DNA of 20,224 bases from Methyloligella sp. (GTDB lineage Bacteria; Pseudomonadota; Alphaproteobacteria; Rhizobiales; JALUTE01): assembly GCA_027058255.1 (NCBI GenBank), contig JALUTE010000477.1, forward strand, positions 1 through 20,224, read 5' to 3'. Positions 8,490-16,429 of this stretch are shown here, in pieces; position 1 is the first letter of the stretch; every line of letters starts with the position of its first letter. The translations under genes and the position numbers were made by a program. The notes below the pieces were generated by a model that saw only the letters and a list, made by a program, of their open reading frames with translations, ran no database searches and was not told where the DNA came from.

Positions 8490-9986
8490 TCAGTTGCGGG
8501 CCGTGTGGACGAAACGGGCTCTCAGTCGGCCATCGCCGCCCAGAACACCCGCGCGTCCGGCGACCGCGTCCAGGCTAAAGCGGTTCGCCCAGAGCATCTC
8601 GGCAAATTGCAGGCCGGGGCGGAAGCGCAGGGGCAGGAGGCGGTCGCGCTGGTCCAGAAGCTCGAAAATCCGCTCGGCGCTCATATCCGGTTGCAGGAGC
8701 TGGGAGAGAACGGGGATGCGCTCGCCGGGGCTGGCCGTGAGAAGCGGCGCAACGGGCATGGGCCGGTAGCTCAGCTCCTCGGGATGCTCCTCGTCATAGC
8801 CGGGCGCCCGGATCCAGTGCGGGGCGGGACGGGGCGTCAGCTCGGCCTCGTCGCCGGGTGCAAGGGCGGCGGAACGCGCGCCCTCGCCGCCAGGGGAGGG
8901 CATGGGCGCCGCGTTGCGCCCGCCTGCGCGACGGTCGTCATGCCAGGGATTGCCGACGCCTCCCTGCCGGTCGGCGAGATCGGCCTGGGGATCGAGGGCG
9001 GCCATCCGCACAGTGCCGGCGGCACCGGCTCGCGGCCTGGGTGCGGCGCGGGCCATGGCAGGCTCCGGCGCCGGGACCGGACCGCCAAGCGCACTGCGCA
9101 GATGCTCGGCCGAGCGGGGCGCCGGCGGATTGAACAGGCTCGCGAGCGAGAAGAGAGGCCGCGGCGCGAAGGCGGTGCGCAGATCGTCGGCAAGCTGGGG
9201 CACGGGCGGCGTGATGGCGGGTGCCTTCGGCCTCGCGGTCGAGAGCGCCGCGAAGCGGGTTCTCGGCCGCCATCCGGCGGGCGCATGGCGCAGAGCGTAG
9301 TAAGCCGCGACCTTTTGCGCGAGCGCCTTGTGGGTCCGGCGGGCAATGCGCGCGTCACGGGGCGTGATGGGACCGCCGCTGCGAGGCCGGTGCCTCGTGT
9401 GCCCATCGGGAAAGAGCAGCGCCAGCTCATAGCGGCTCATGCGCGGCCAATGGCGCACACGGCCCGTGTCCACATGCACGAAGGGCAGGGCCGATGTGGG
9501 ATAGTAGCCCACGCCGCCCGCCTCGCGCACCATCGCGGAGTAACGCATCTGGCGCACCGGCACGTCGGGGAAGTGGATGTCTGCCGCCTTGCCCAGGATG
9601 TGCCGGCTGTTGCGCGCCTGACCGCCGACGGCGCGGCGCAGCATGTTGTTGGTCTTGCGCGAGCGATAGCCCGAGAGAAGGTGCACGGGCTGGCGCGAGC
9701 CCAGCTCCTCGTGCATCTCCCAGATGATATCGAACAGCTTGGGATCCATGCGCGTCGGCAGGTCCCGCCGCCAGTCCCGGAAAAACCAGTTCAGCTTCTT
9801 CAGCGCCTCGGGGATGTAGCGGCCATCCTTCTTGTAGAGGATGGAGAGGCTCTCCTTGGTGTGGATGTTGTAGAGCGAGAGCACCCGCGCATCGCCGGAT
9901 GCCGCCGTGATGCGGTCCGAGCCAAGTGCCAGAACCAGAGCGAGCGCGACAAGCGCGCCCACAAACTTGCCAATACGCACCGACAC
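8490..9986 (-). CDS. DUF882/YcbK-type M15 peptidoglycan peptidase with proline-rich C-terminal extension
   Basis: About 498 residues from a GTG at 9986, which has GGGGAG upstream and puts a signal anchor at the very N-terminus (VRIGKFVGALVALALVLALG). ATG codons at 10064 and 10112 in the same frame are alternatives with weaker ribosome sites. The domain at about 30-185 is the DUF882 fold. SGYRS precedes the metal site, then NSRHILGKAADIHF (His129, Asp136), then GGVGYYP and FVHVDTG (His171), which are the expected zinc ligands of M15-type carboxypeptidases. These enzymes act on peptidoglycan peptides in the periplasm. The remaining 300 or so residues are Pro/Ala/Arg-rich with little order, much longer than the compact family members. 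The function of this tail is unknown. Confidence 0.88.
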   Translation of the reverse strand: MSVRIGKFVGALVALALVLALGSDRITAASGDARVLSLYNIHTKESLSILYKKDGRYIPEALKKLNWFFRDWRRDLPTRMDPKLFDIIWEMHEELGSRQPVHLLSGYRSRKTNNMLRRAVGGQARNSRHILGKAADIHFPDVPVRQMRYSAMVREAGGVGYYPTSALPFVHVDTGRVRHWPRMSRYELALLFPDGHTRHRPRSGGPITPRDARIARRTHKALAQKVAAYYALRHAPAGWRPRTRFAALSTARPKAPAITPPVPQLADDLRTAFAPRPLFSLASLFNPPAPRSAEHLRSALGGPVPAPEPAMARAAPRPRAGAAGTVRMAALDPQADLADRQGGVGNPWHDDRRAGGRNAAPMPSPGGEGARSAALAPGDEAELTPRPAPHWIRAPGYDEEHPEELSYRPMPVAPLLTASPGERIPVLSQLLQPDMSAERIFELLDQRDRLLPLRFRPGLQFAEMLWANRFSLDAVAGRAGVLGGDGRLRARFVHTARN

Positions 9987-10501
9987 CCGACTGCTCCCCC
10001 GTCCCGTGTTCGACGGCCGCGTTTTCGCGGCATTCCCTTGTGTGCCGTCCGGCTTTGCGCTCATTCGACCGGCGGGCAAGAGCCCGGCGGGCGTGACGGC
10101 TTGTGCGGCCATGCTCCGCGAAACCCCTTAAGATCGCGTGTAGGGCCAACCGGCAGGACGCACCGGGCTTGCGGTCGTGCCGTATTGCCCCCCTTGTTCC
10201 CCCCCTTGCGCCCCTCTCTCCGCTTGCGTGAGAACCATGCGGGCCAGCTCACGGGCGACCCCGCCGCGAGTCCTCGCGGGGGCAGGAACGGCAGGGCCGC
10301 CCATGGACAGCTATAGCGGGGGAATGCGCGGAGAACTGGGCTGGTCTTTGGCAAGATCTGGGCAGAACAGCGCGAGGGCACCGATGGCGCCGGACTGTGG
10401 CGCGACAGCCATGGCCGCGGCGTCGTGCCTGTTCGAGCGCGCCATGTGGCCGCTCCCGATGCGTCGTCTCGCGCCGCGGCGCAAACGGGCGGACGGGTGG
10501 C
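9987..10501. other. Non-coding gap between the M15 and M23 peptidase genes
   Basis: About 515 bp, or 389 bp if the M15 gene starts at 10112. I find no gene with support here: the open frames in both directions have Arg/Pro-rich translations typical of GC-rich shadows. A perfect 12-bp palindrome, GCGCCGCGGCGC at 10471-10482, lies 20 nt past the stop of the M23 gene and may be part of its terminator. A CCGCGA/TCGCGG stem is at 10264-10279. The M15 promoter should lie in this gap, but I cannot place it. Confidence 0.4.
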
Positions 10502-12106
10502 TCACTTCCAGAGGCTGTTCCACCATTTGACGATGGATTGGGTCCAGCCTTCCTCCTCGGGCGGGGTCGGCGGTTTCTGAGCCTTCTCGGCCTCGTCAAG
10601 CGCCTTTTCGCGCCTGGTTGCCGCCGCCTCGCGCTCTGCGACCGCGCGCTCGCGCTCGGCCAGCGCCTGCTCGCGGGCCTCGATCTGGCTCTCCCGCGCT
10701 GCAAGCGCGGCTTCCTCGCGCCCAATCGCCGCCTCGCGTTCGGCGAGCCTCGCCTCCTCGGCGTCGAGCTCACCTTCCTGCCGGGCAAGGGCCGCCTCCC
10801 TTTGCGCAATGGCCGCCTCGCGCGCGGCCACGGCCTTCTCGCGCGCCTCGATCTCCTGCTTCAGCTTGGCAAGCTCGCCGTCCGGTCCCGGGGTTGGCGT
10901 CGGTGTGGGCGTGGGCGTCGGTGTGGGCGTGGGCGTCGGTGCCGGGGTCGGTGTGGGCGTGGGCGTGGGTGTTGGAGTGGGCGTCGGCGTCGGCGCTGGG
11001 GTCGGTGCGGCGCCGATCTCGCGCACCGGATCGACAATGAGATTGCCGCTGGCGTCCACGGAGGGACCAAGGCCCTTCATCTCCCGATAGGCGGCGATCA
11101 GAGAGGCATAGACCGGCACATAGACCGTGCGCACCTTGTTGCCGATCCGGCGGGCCTGGCGTGCCATGTAGTGCAGATGGATGGTGGTCGCCGGCTTGCC
11201 GCCCATGACGTTCGAGATGCGCGAAAGGCGCTGACCCTTGCGCACCTTCATGCCGACCCTCAGCTTCTTCAGATCGGCGGGATTGGTGTGGAGCAGAAGG
11301 TGGGTCGTGCCGCTCTCGCCGCGAATGGCGAGGGTGGTGTTGCGGGTGATGCGGGTGATCACCCCATTCTCCGGCGCCACCGTCCACCAGGTGTTCTTCT
11401 TGCAGTCGGGCCCGCGGATATCCTGGCCCTGATGCCCCTTGCCGCGGCCACACAGCGGCATGCTCCAGCGCCGCGGCTCGCAGTAATTATCCCGCATCTG
11501 CATGGGGTCGAAGTTCATCGGGTCGCACTGGCCCTTGCCGCGCGGCCCCTTGTATCCGCCGGCGCCATAGATCTGCGAGTTGGGGTGCGCATGCCGGCCC
11601 TTGGGCACCTCGATGGGAAAAGCCATGCCGGGAATGTAGATAAAACGGTCCTTGCGCCCGCGGCCCTTGTCCTGGGGCACGAGCTCGCCCGGCGGATAAT
11701 AGGCGAAGCGCTTGTCGGGGTCGTCCATACCGCCGGCTGCGCCCGTGCCGGCGCTGGTGCTGGTGCTTCCGGCGCTGCCACCGCCGCCCCCTGCACCGCC
11801 GCTCGTGCCGCCGTCCCCGGTGCCGCCCCCACCGGCGCTCGTGCCGCCTCCGCCGGCGCCTGTCGCCGCGCCCGTGGCCGCGCCAGAGCCGCCCGTGGGC
11901 GCCACCGGCCGCAAGGTCCGGCCCGCGGCTCCATCCTGTTGAGCCAGGCGGATATCGGCGCCCGGCGCGGGGTGCGCCTGGCGCTCTTGCGGCGCGCTTT
12001 CGGCCGGGCTCGCCCCCATGATAGCGAAGAGCCCGGCAAGCAGGCCGATGGTGAACCGGATCGCGCCCGGCTGCGCTCCGCGCCGTCTCCTCGCCTGCCC
12101 TGCCAT
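10502..12106 (-). CDS. Secreted M23-type murein endopeptidase with Pro-Thr linker, coiled coil and KWWNxLWK tail
   Basis: About 534 residues from the ATG at 12106, preceded by GGGGGA and followed directly by a signal peptide (AIRFTIGLLAGLFAIMGASPAESA); the ATG at 12136 is an alternative. After a Gly/Ser/Thr-rich linker (about 65-125) comes a Cys-containing region and an M23 catalytic domain: GHQGQDIRGPDC (His225, Asp229), THLLLHTN, and TIHLHYMA (His310, His312) match the zinc and catalytic residues of LytM enzymes. A Pro-Thr repeat of about 40 residues follows. Then a strictly heptad-repeated coiled coil of about 95 residues (AEREAAI, EAREQAL, AERERAV and so on), a proline linker, and EEGWTQSIVKWWNSLWK at the end. 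The same tail closes the lysozyme-like protein at 14916-16382. It likely cuts peptidoglycan cross-links in the periplasm and may form oligomers or a complex through the coil. Confidence 0.88.
   Translation of the reverse strand: MAGQARRRRGAQPGAIRFTIGLLAGLFAIMGASPAESAPQERQAHPAPGADIRLAQQDGAAGRTLRPVAPTGGSGAATGAATGAGGGGTSAGGGGTGDGGTSGGAGGGGGSAGSTSTSAGTGAAGGMDDPDKRFAYYPPGELVPQDKGRGRKDRFIYIPGMAFPIEVPKGRHAHPNSQIYGAGGYKGPRGKGQCDPMNFDPMQMRDNYCEPRRWSMPLCGRGKGHQGQDIRGPDCKKNTWWTVAPENGVITRITRNTTLAIRGESGTTHLLLHTNPADLKKLRVGMKVRKGQRLSRISNVMGGKPATTIHLHYMARQARRIGNKVRTVYVPVYASLIAAYREMKGLGPSVDASGNLIVDPVREIGAAPTPAPTPTPTPTPTPTPTPTPAPTPTPTPTPTPTPTPTPGPDGELAKLKQEIEAREKAVAAREAAIAQREAALARQEGELDAEEARLAEREAAIGREEAALAARESQIEAREQALAERERAVAEREAAATRREKALDEAEKAQKPPTPPEEEGWTQSIVKWWNSLWK
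10517..10536 (-). repeat. 20-nt inverted copy of the KWWN tail codons (partner at 16348-16367)
   Basis: The minus strand here reads CCATCGTCAAATGGTGGAAC, identical to the plus strand at 16348-16367. The flanking codons of both genes are also close (GGCTGGACC before, CCTCTGGAA after). The identity reaches synonymous positions, which suggests a recent shared origin or gene conversion of the tail. Confidence 0.85.
10890..11008 (-). repeat. Pro-Thr-encoding hexanucleotide repeat in the M23 gene
   Basis: GGCGTG/GGCGTC/GGTGTG-type hexamers, which read Pro-Thr on the minus strand, run for about 120 bp. They are interrupted by GCC/GCT codons giving Ala-Pro. The repeat forms an extended linker between the M23 domain and the coiled coil. 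Its near-uniform hexamers make length variation between strains likely. Confidence 0.85.
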
Positions 12107-12204
12107 GTGCCTGGTCCCCCGTGTTGAAGCGCTCATCCCCCGCCCCGCCTCGTCATGTGCCGTGCGGGCTCCGGCCTTCCCGATTCCCGCCGGGTCGCCT
12201 CGGC

Positions 12205-12888
12205 TCAGTTTGCCCCGGTGCCGACCGCGATCAGGCGCAGCAGATCCAGGTCCTCGCGCTTGGCCGCAGCGTCGAAGGCGCGGCAATCCTCCTTGCGACG
12301 CTCCTCGCACTCGATGGTCACCGTGTAGGGAATGCCGCCACCGTTCTTGCCGAACTTGTAGACCGTGTACTCGACGATATAGCCCTCCTCGCCGGGCACC
12401 TCCGGATCGCTCGGCATGGAGCGCTCGAAGGGCGGCGGCGCGGCCTCGAGGGAGCGGGTGTTCACCTCGGCCGAGGGCGGAAGCGGGCCGACGATGCGCC
12501 GCTCCGCCGTCACCGTGACGGTGATGCCGTCATACTCGTCGGTAATGGCGTACCAGACGGGATCGGCCTCATCCATGGCGATGCTGCGCTTGGGCGCGGC
12601 GAGGCTGGAGCGGCCGAGCGCCCGTGCGGCAATGGCGGGCATGCCATCGAAGGCGAGAACGGGCAGGCGCAGCTTGGAGAGCTTGGCCTGATCGTCGGCG
12701 GAGAAGGTGCGCACCGTCGGCGCCACGCCCCGGGCCCGAAAGCGGCTCAGGGCCGGATCGTTCCAGTCGATCTCGATGAGCTTGTCCTCACGGCCCGAGG
12801 CCGGCCCCGGGCCAACCGTCGCCACTGCCGCAATCGAGCCGAACAAGGCCATGACAAGACACGTGATCCGCCGCCGGTTTCGTTGCAT
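12205..12888 (-). CDS. Secreted protein of unknown function in the caspase/M23 gene cluster
   Basis: 227 residues from the ATG at 12888, with AAGGCGG about 4-10 nt upstream. The N-terminus (MQRNRRRITCLVMALFGSIAAVAT followed by GPASG) is a signal peptide. I do not recognise the mature domain. It contains FDGMPAIAARALG, a stretch with DEADPVWYAITDEYDGITVTV, and a C-terminal region with EGYIVEYTVYKFGKNGGG and two Cys (IECEERRKEDC) that could form a disulfide. Beta-strand character seems high in the middle. It lies 69 nt downstream of the caspase-like gene and about 98 nt upstream of the M23 gene on the same strand, so it is probably co-transcribed. By context it may be a partner, inhibitor or substrate of one of these enzymes; that is guesswork. 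Confidence 0.82.
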   Translation of the reverse strand: MQRNRRRITCLVMALFGSIAAVATVGPGPASGREDKLIEIDWNDPALSRFRARGVAPTVRTFSADDQAKLSKLRLPVLAFDGMPAIAARALGRSSLAAPKRSIAMDEADPVWYAITDEYDGITVTVTAERRIVGPLPPSAEVNTRSLEAAPPPFERSMPSDPEVPGEEGYIVEYTVYKFGKNGGGIPYTVTIECEERRKEDCRAFDAAAKREDLDLLRLIAVGTGAN

Positions 12889-12957
12889 TGCCGCCTTACC
12901 CTTTCCTCGTCTCGGGCGCCGCACGCCTGGCACGCGCCCGCATCGCCTCCCGCAGCC

Positions 12958-14667
12958 TCAGCCGCACTTCTTCTCCGCCTCCCACTTCTTGATCAGCTCG
13001 ACATTCCGCTTCTCCAAGGGCGAAAGGATGTCCGTGTCGATCGTGCGGCAATTGGCATTGCCGAAATACTGAATGCCGAGCCTGGAGCGAAAGCAATAGC
13101 CGTTGCGGTGATAGATCTCATTGCGCGCCAGCCACAGCTTCAGACAGGTGAGGGGCATCACCTCGGCCTCGCTCAGGAACTCGCGCGAGCTGTGCGGGAA
13201 GATGACCTGCCGGGGCCCGGAGGGCAGGGGCAGCGTGCCGCTGAGCCGCGGTCTTGCGGGCAGGTGCGGCAGGCGTGGCGGGCGCGCATCGGCCTTGGGC
13301 GCGGCGCGCAGCTTGATGCGCTCGCCGACCGGACCGGAGGGCACGGAAATGCCACGGGTGATGCTGCTGTCCGACGATGTTCCGCCTGCAGGCGCGCCGC
13401 CCGCCGCTCCCGTGCCGGTGGCCCCCGCCGCTGCGCCCCCCGCCGCGCCGCCGCCGGTGGAGGCTGCCGCTCCATCGCCGGGCGCCGGTCCCGCGCCGCC
13501 CGAGCCGGCATTGCCGCCCCGCCCCGGCGCAGGCCCTGCCGCCGGGGCCGGTGCGCCCGCCGCTCCATGGCCGCTTGGCGCACCTGCGCCGCCCCCCGCA
13601 CCTGGGCCCGCAGCCGCGCCGGCAGGCGCGGCCGCCTCGAGAGCGGCGATCTTGGCCAGCGCCTCGGCCTTGAACATGCCGTTCGGATAGACGCTCAGAT
13701 AGACCTTGAACGGGGCCGTGGACTGGCTGTTCTCGATGCTCTGCCAGAACAGGCGCTCCTCGGCCGCCTTGTTGGTGCGCTCACCCTCGCTCGAAGGCGC
13801 AGACGGCGCACGCAGCGCGGCTGTCTCGGAGGCGCCCCCACCCGCCCCCGGCGGCGTCGCCGACGCCACAACCGCCTCCTTGAAATAGAAATCCCCCAGG
13901 ATCTCGTCGTAATAGGCCGGCCTCTGCTTGCGGTTCCGGCTCTGGGCGAGCGCATAGACCTCGCGGCGCACGGTTCGGGCGATGTCCGTCAGAGACAGGC
14001 CGGGGCGCTTGAGGAGCGGCAGCAGCTTGCGGGTGAACACCGAGTTGGGGTTGGTGTCGTTGTCGTCCAGACGGTCGAGCGCCACCTCGCCATCGCCGGC
14101 CGAATACATCACGAAGGTGCCCTCCGGCCCCTTGATCGGCGCAAGGCCGCGCGTGCCGCCAACCAGCCCCCGCGTGCCGCCGGCGCTGAAGGGGTTGTTC
14201 CGGCAGGCGTCGAGAATGAGGATCGTCACCTGCGCCACCCGCTCGCGGGCGATGTCGATGAAGTCCTGGGCGGAGAAGGATTCCTTCGTGACCGTGAAAA
14301 TGTGCCCGGGCTTGACATTGCGCATGTCGACGGGGAGCAGGTAGTTCTGATCGTTGATCTCCACGCCATGGCCCGCATAGAAGATGACGACCTCGTCGCC
14401 GGTGCGGATGTTCAGGTAGAACTCCTGGAGCTTGTCCACCATCTCGCGGCGCGTCAGATCGATCCCCAGAATCACCCGAAAGCCCAGCTCCTCCAGCGTC
14501 TTGGCCATGGCCTTGGCATCGTTGACCGCCTTGAGGAGCTTGGGAATGTGCTGGTAGTTGTCATTGCCGATGACGAGTGCGAGCCGATTGCCGGCCGCCG
14601 TCGCCGGCAGTGCGTAAAGCACGGAAAGAAAAGACAAAAGGAGAATTACGGTTCGCAAGCGACGCAT
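12958..14667 (-). CDS. Secreted caspase-like (C14) protease with YARHG domain
   Basis: 569 residues from the ATG at 14667, with GGGAGG 7 nt upstream. A Sec signal peptide (MRRLRTVILLLSFLSVLYALPATAAG) precedes a caspase domain at about 26-262: NRLALVIGNDNY, IFYAGHGVEI (catalytic His100), and LILDACRNNPF (catalytic Cys155), all intact. Residues about 300-345 hold the W..IE.S.....FKVYLSVYPNGMFKAEALAKI repeat common beside bacterial caspase domains. A long Ala/Gly/Pro linker (about 345-430) leads to a basic stretch and a C-terminal YARHG-type domain (about 490-569; LWLARNEIYHRNGYCF) with several Cys. It should cut proteins after a basic or acidic residue in the periplasm or outside; the specificity is not visible. 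It faces the lysozyme-trypsin operon across a 248-bp gap and heads the minus-strand cluster. Confidence 0.92.
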   Translation of the reverse strand: MRRLRTVILLLSFLSVLYALPATAAGNRLALVIGNDNYQHIPKLLKAVNDAKAMAKTLEELGFRVILGIDLTRREMVDKLQEFYLNIRTGDEVVIFYAGHGVEINDQNYLLPVDMRNVKPGHIFTVTKESFSAQDFIDIARERVAQVTILILDACRNNPFSAGGTRGLVGGTRGLAPIKGPEGTFVMYSAGDGEVALDRLDDNDTNPNSVFTRKLLPLLKRPGLSLTDIARTVRREVYALAQSRNRKQRPAYYDEILGDFYFKEAVVASATPPGAGGGASETAALRAPSAPSSEGERTNKAAEERLFWQSIENSQSTAPFKVYLSVYPNGMFKAEALAKIAALEAAAPAGAAAGPGAGGGAGAPSGHGAAGAPAPAAGPAPGRGGNAGSGGAGPAPGDGAAASTGGGAAGGAAAGATGTGAAGGAPAGGTSSDSSITRGISVPSGPVGERIKLRAAPKADARPPRLPHLPARPRLSGTLPLPSGPRQVIFPHSSREFLSEAEVMPLTCLKLWLARNEIYHRNGYCFRSRLGIQYFGNANCRTIDTDILSPLEKRNVELIKKWEAEKKCG

Positions 14668-14915
14668 GACCTGACCTCCCGATGGGCACGTCCGGCGCGA
14701 GGGCGGCGGACTTCCAGCTCGCTGGCGGAGCCTTTTGCCCCCTATATCACACAACGTGGCGCGTTCGCCATATGACACGCAGGCGCCTCGGAGAAACGAG
14801 TTGTCAGAGCCCGGTGTTTGGGCGAAATTGGACACGAGCGGACAATGCAACAAGAGCCTGCCCATGGCATGGTCGGCCCATATGCATGATCGGCAAGGCA
14901 CGGGGAGCGTCTGTG
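14668..14915. promoter_or_regulatory. Divergent promoter region between the caspase and lysozyme-like genes
   Basis: The 248-bp gap separates two divergently transcribed groups and must hold promoters for both if they are expressed. On the plus strand TTGTCA at 14801-14806 has a weak GAAATT at 17-nt spacing (14824-14829). An A/T-rich CTATATCACA at about 14745 stands out from the GC-rich background and may be a minus-strand -10 region. CATATG occurs at about 14769 and again at about 14880. None of these is strong enough to call a site. Confidence 0.35.
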
Positions 14916-16382
14916 ATGCGAAGCTATGGCGTGACGGGTCTGCGCGTTCCGGCAGTAGGTCTCATCCATCGTCGCGCCTTCCTGGCCGCAAGCACGGCCG
15001 CCGGGGCGCTGGCCGTCTCGAGGGGCTTGGGGCCGGTGGGCCGCGCGCTTGCGGGGCTGGAGGCGGGCGAGCCCGCATGGAAGGCGCTGCGCGGCCTGGA
15101 GGAGGAGGCGCGCACGCTCGGCCTGTCCTCTGCGCGCGCGCTCGCAGCCGCGCCCCCGGGGCCGGATGACGGGTTCGAGCGGCTGCTGCCGCGCCTCCTG
15201 GCGCTCATCGACTCGCTCGAGACACCCGCGGCCCGCACCCTCTCCGAGAGTGCCGCCCTCGGTGAGCGCGCCGAGGCGCTCCTGATCCGCATTCACCGGG
15301 CCGAGCGCGGCCTGCCGCCGGAAAGGCCCCCCGTCGAGTCGGCCCTGTGGGCCCGGAGCGTCCGGCCCCGCTTCGAGGACATTCGCGACGACTATGTGCG
15401 TCTTTTCGAGACCTGCAAGCTGCGCGACAAATGGCGCTCCCAGGTCGCCTGGTACATCTCCCGCCTCACCCGCAGCGCATCGCGCGCCCGCTATGAGGAG
15501 GTGGCAGAGAAAACGGGCGTGCCCTGGTATTTCGTCGGGGTCATCCATGCCATGGAGGCGAGCTTCAATTTCCGCGCGCATTTGCACAATGGCGATTCGC
15601 TCAAGCGGCGCACCCGGCACGTGCCGCGGGGGCGGCCGAAAAAGTGGAACCCGCCGACGGACTGGGTCTCGAGCGCCGTCGATGCCCTGACCTATGAAGG
15701 CTTTGTCGGCCAGAGCGACTGGAGCCTTGCCCGCATGCTCTATCGCCTCGAGGCCTATAACGGCTTCCGCAGCCGCGCCAACGGCATCAACACGCCATAC
15801 CTCTGGAGCTTCTCGAACCATTACACCAAGGGCAAGTTCGTCGCCGACAATGTCTGGGACCCGAATGCGGTCTCCAAGCAGTGCGGCGCGGCGGTGATGC
15901 TGCGCGTCCTGGTGGATCGCGGCGAGATCACCATTCCGGGCGCCAGTGAGAGCGCGGGCGGCGGGTCCGGAGGCGGCAGCGGCGATGCCGAGCGGGAGAA
16001 GCTGCGGGCCGAGCTCGCCAAGCGGGAGAAGGCTGTCGCCGAGCGGGAAGCCGTGGCGGCGCGCAAGGAAGCGGGCCTTGCCGAGCGCGAGACGCGGCTG
16101 GGCGGGCGCAAGTCGGCCCTCGAGGCGCGCCGCGCGAAGCTCGAGGCCCGCCGGGCGGCCCTGCGCGACAAGGAGCCCATGCTTGCCCGGCGCGAGAACG
16201 CCCTGGGGCAAAGGCAGAAGGCCATCGCCGAGCGCGAGCGGGCCGTGGAGATGCGCGAGGCGGCCATCGCCAGGCGCGAGAAGGCGCTCGAGGCCGGCGG
16301 CAAGCCCAAGCCCCCGGGTGCGCCGGCCGAGGAGGGCTGGACCGATACCATCGTCAAATGGTGGAACGGCCTCTGGAAATGA
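14916..16382 (+). CDS. Tat-exported lysozyme-like protein with coiled coil and KWWNxLWK tail
   Basis: 488 residues from the ATG at 14916, with GGGGAG about 9 nt upstream; an ATG at 14886 is possible. A twin-arginine signal (HRRAFLAASTAAGALAV, Arg19-Arg20) starts the protein. After a helical region comes a domain (about 160-340) that I recall as the lysozyme-like family COG5526: TGVPWYFVGVIHAMEASFNF with a candidate catalytic Glu214, then HLHNGDSLKRRT, PYLWSFSNHYTKGKFVADN and SKQCGAAVMLR. A Gly/Ser linker leads to a coiled coil of about 100 residues in RE/AE heptads, a proline linker and a final EEGWTDTIVKWWNGLWK. The tail matches that of the M23 endopeptidase at 10502-12106, though the catalytic domains are unrelated. 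It probably cleaves peptidoglycan glycan strands. The trypsin-like gene follows after 47 nt, so the two form an operon. Confidence 0.85.
   Translation: MRSYGVTGLRVPAVGLIHRRAFLAASTAAGALAVSRGLGPVGRALAGLEAGEPAWKALRGLEEEARTLGLSSARALAAAPPGPDDGFERLLPRLLALIDSLETPAARTLSESAALGERAEALLIRIHRAERGLPPERPPVESALWARSVRPRFEDIRDDYVRLFETCKLRDKWRSQVAWYISRLTRSASRARYEEVAEKTGVPWYFVGVIHAMEASFNFRAHLHNGDSLKRRTRHVPRGRPKKWNPPTDWVSSAVDALTYEGFVGQSDWSLARMLYRLEAYNGFRSRANGINTPYLWSFSNHYTKGKFVADNVWDPNAVSKQCGAAVMLRVLVDRGEITIPGASESAGGGSGGGSGDAEREKLRAELAKREKAVAEREAVAARKEAGLAERETRLGGRKSALEARRAKLEARRAALRDKEPMLARRENALGQRQKAIAERERAVEMREAAIARREKALEAGGKPKPPGAPAEEGWTDTIVKWWNGLWK
16348..16367 (+). repeat. 20-nt copy of the KWWN tail codons (inverted partner at 10517-10536)
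   Basis: Identical over 20 nt, in opposite orientation, to the end of the M23 gene about 5.8 kb away. Both copies encode the IVKWWN part of the shared C-terminal motif. Inverted copies at this spacing could recombine and flip the interval. Confidence 0.85.
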
Positions 16383-16429
16383 CGCCGGCCGGAGCGGAGC
16401 GGCGGCCAGAGCTCAAGAGGAGGAAACCC

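Noticed and set aside
8379..10316. A 645-codon plus-strand frame opposite the M15 peptidase
   Set aside because: It is Arg/Gly/Ala low complexity, and the opposite strand carries intact zinc-ligand motifs.
10311..10526. A small minus-strand open frame of 71 codons overlapping the M23 gene end
   Set aside because: Its first codons are an out-of-frame reading of the KWWN tail, as also occurs at 16358 on the plus strand, so it is not independent evidence of a gene.
10890..11008. The hexamer repeat as a CRISPR or satellite array
   Set aside because: It is in frame and encodes a Pro-Thr linker inside an otherwise intact gene, and it has no spacers.
12958..14667. Treating the caspase-like protein as part of an intracellular antiphage or abortive-infection system
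   Set aside because: It has a clear Sec signal peptide and envelope-enzyme neighbours, with no nucleotide-sensing or effector gene of known defence systems nearby.
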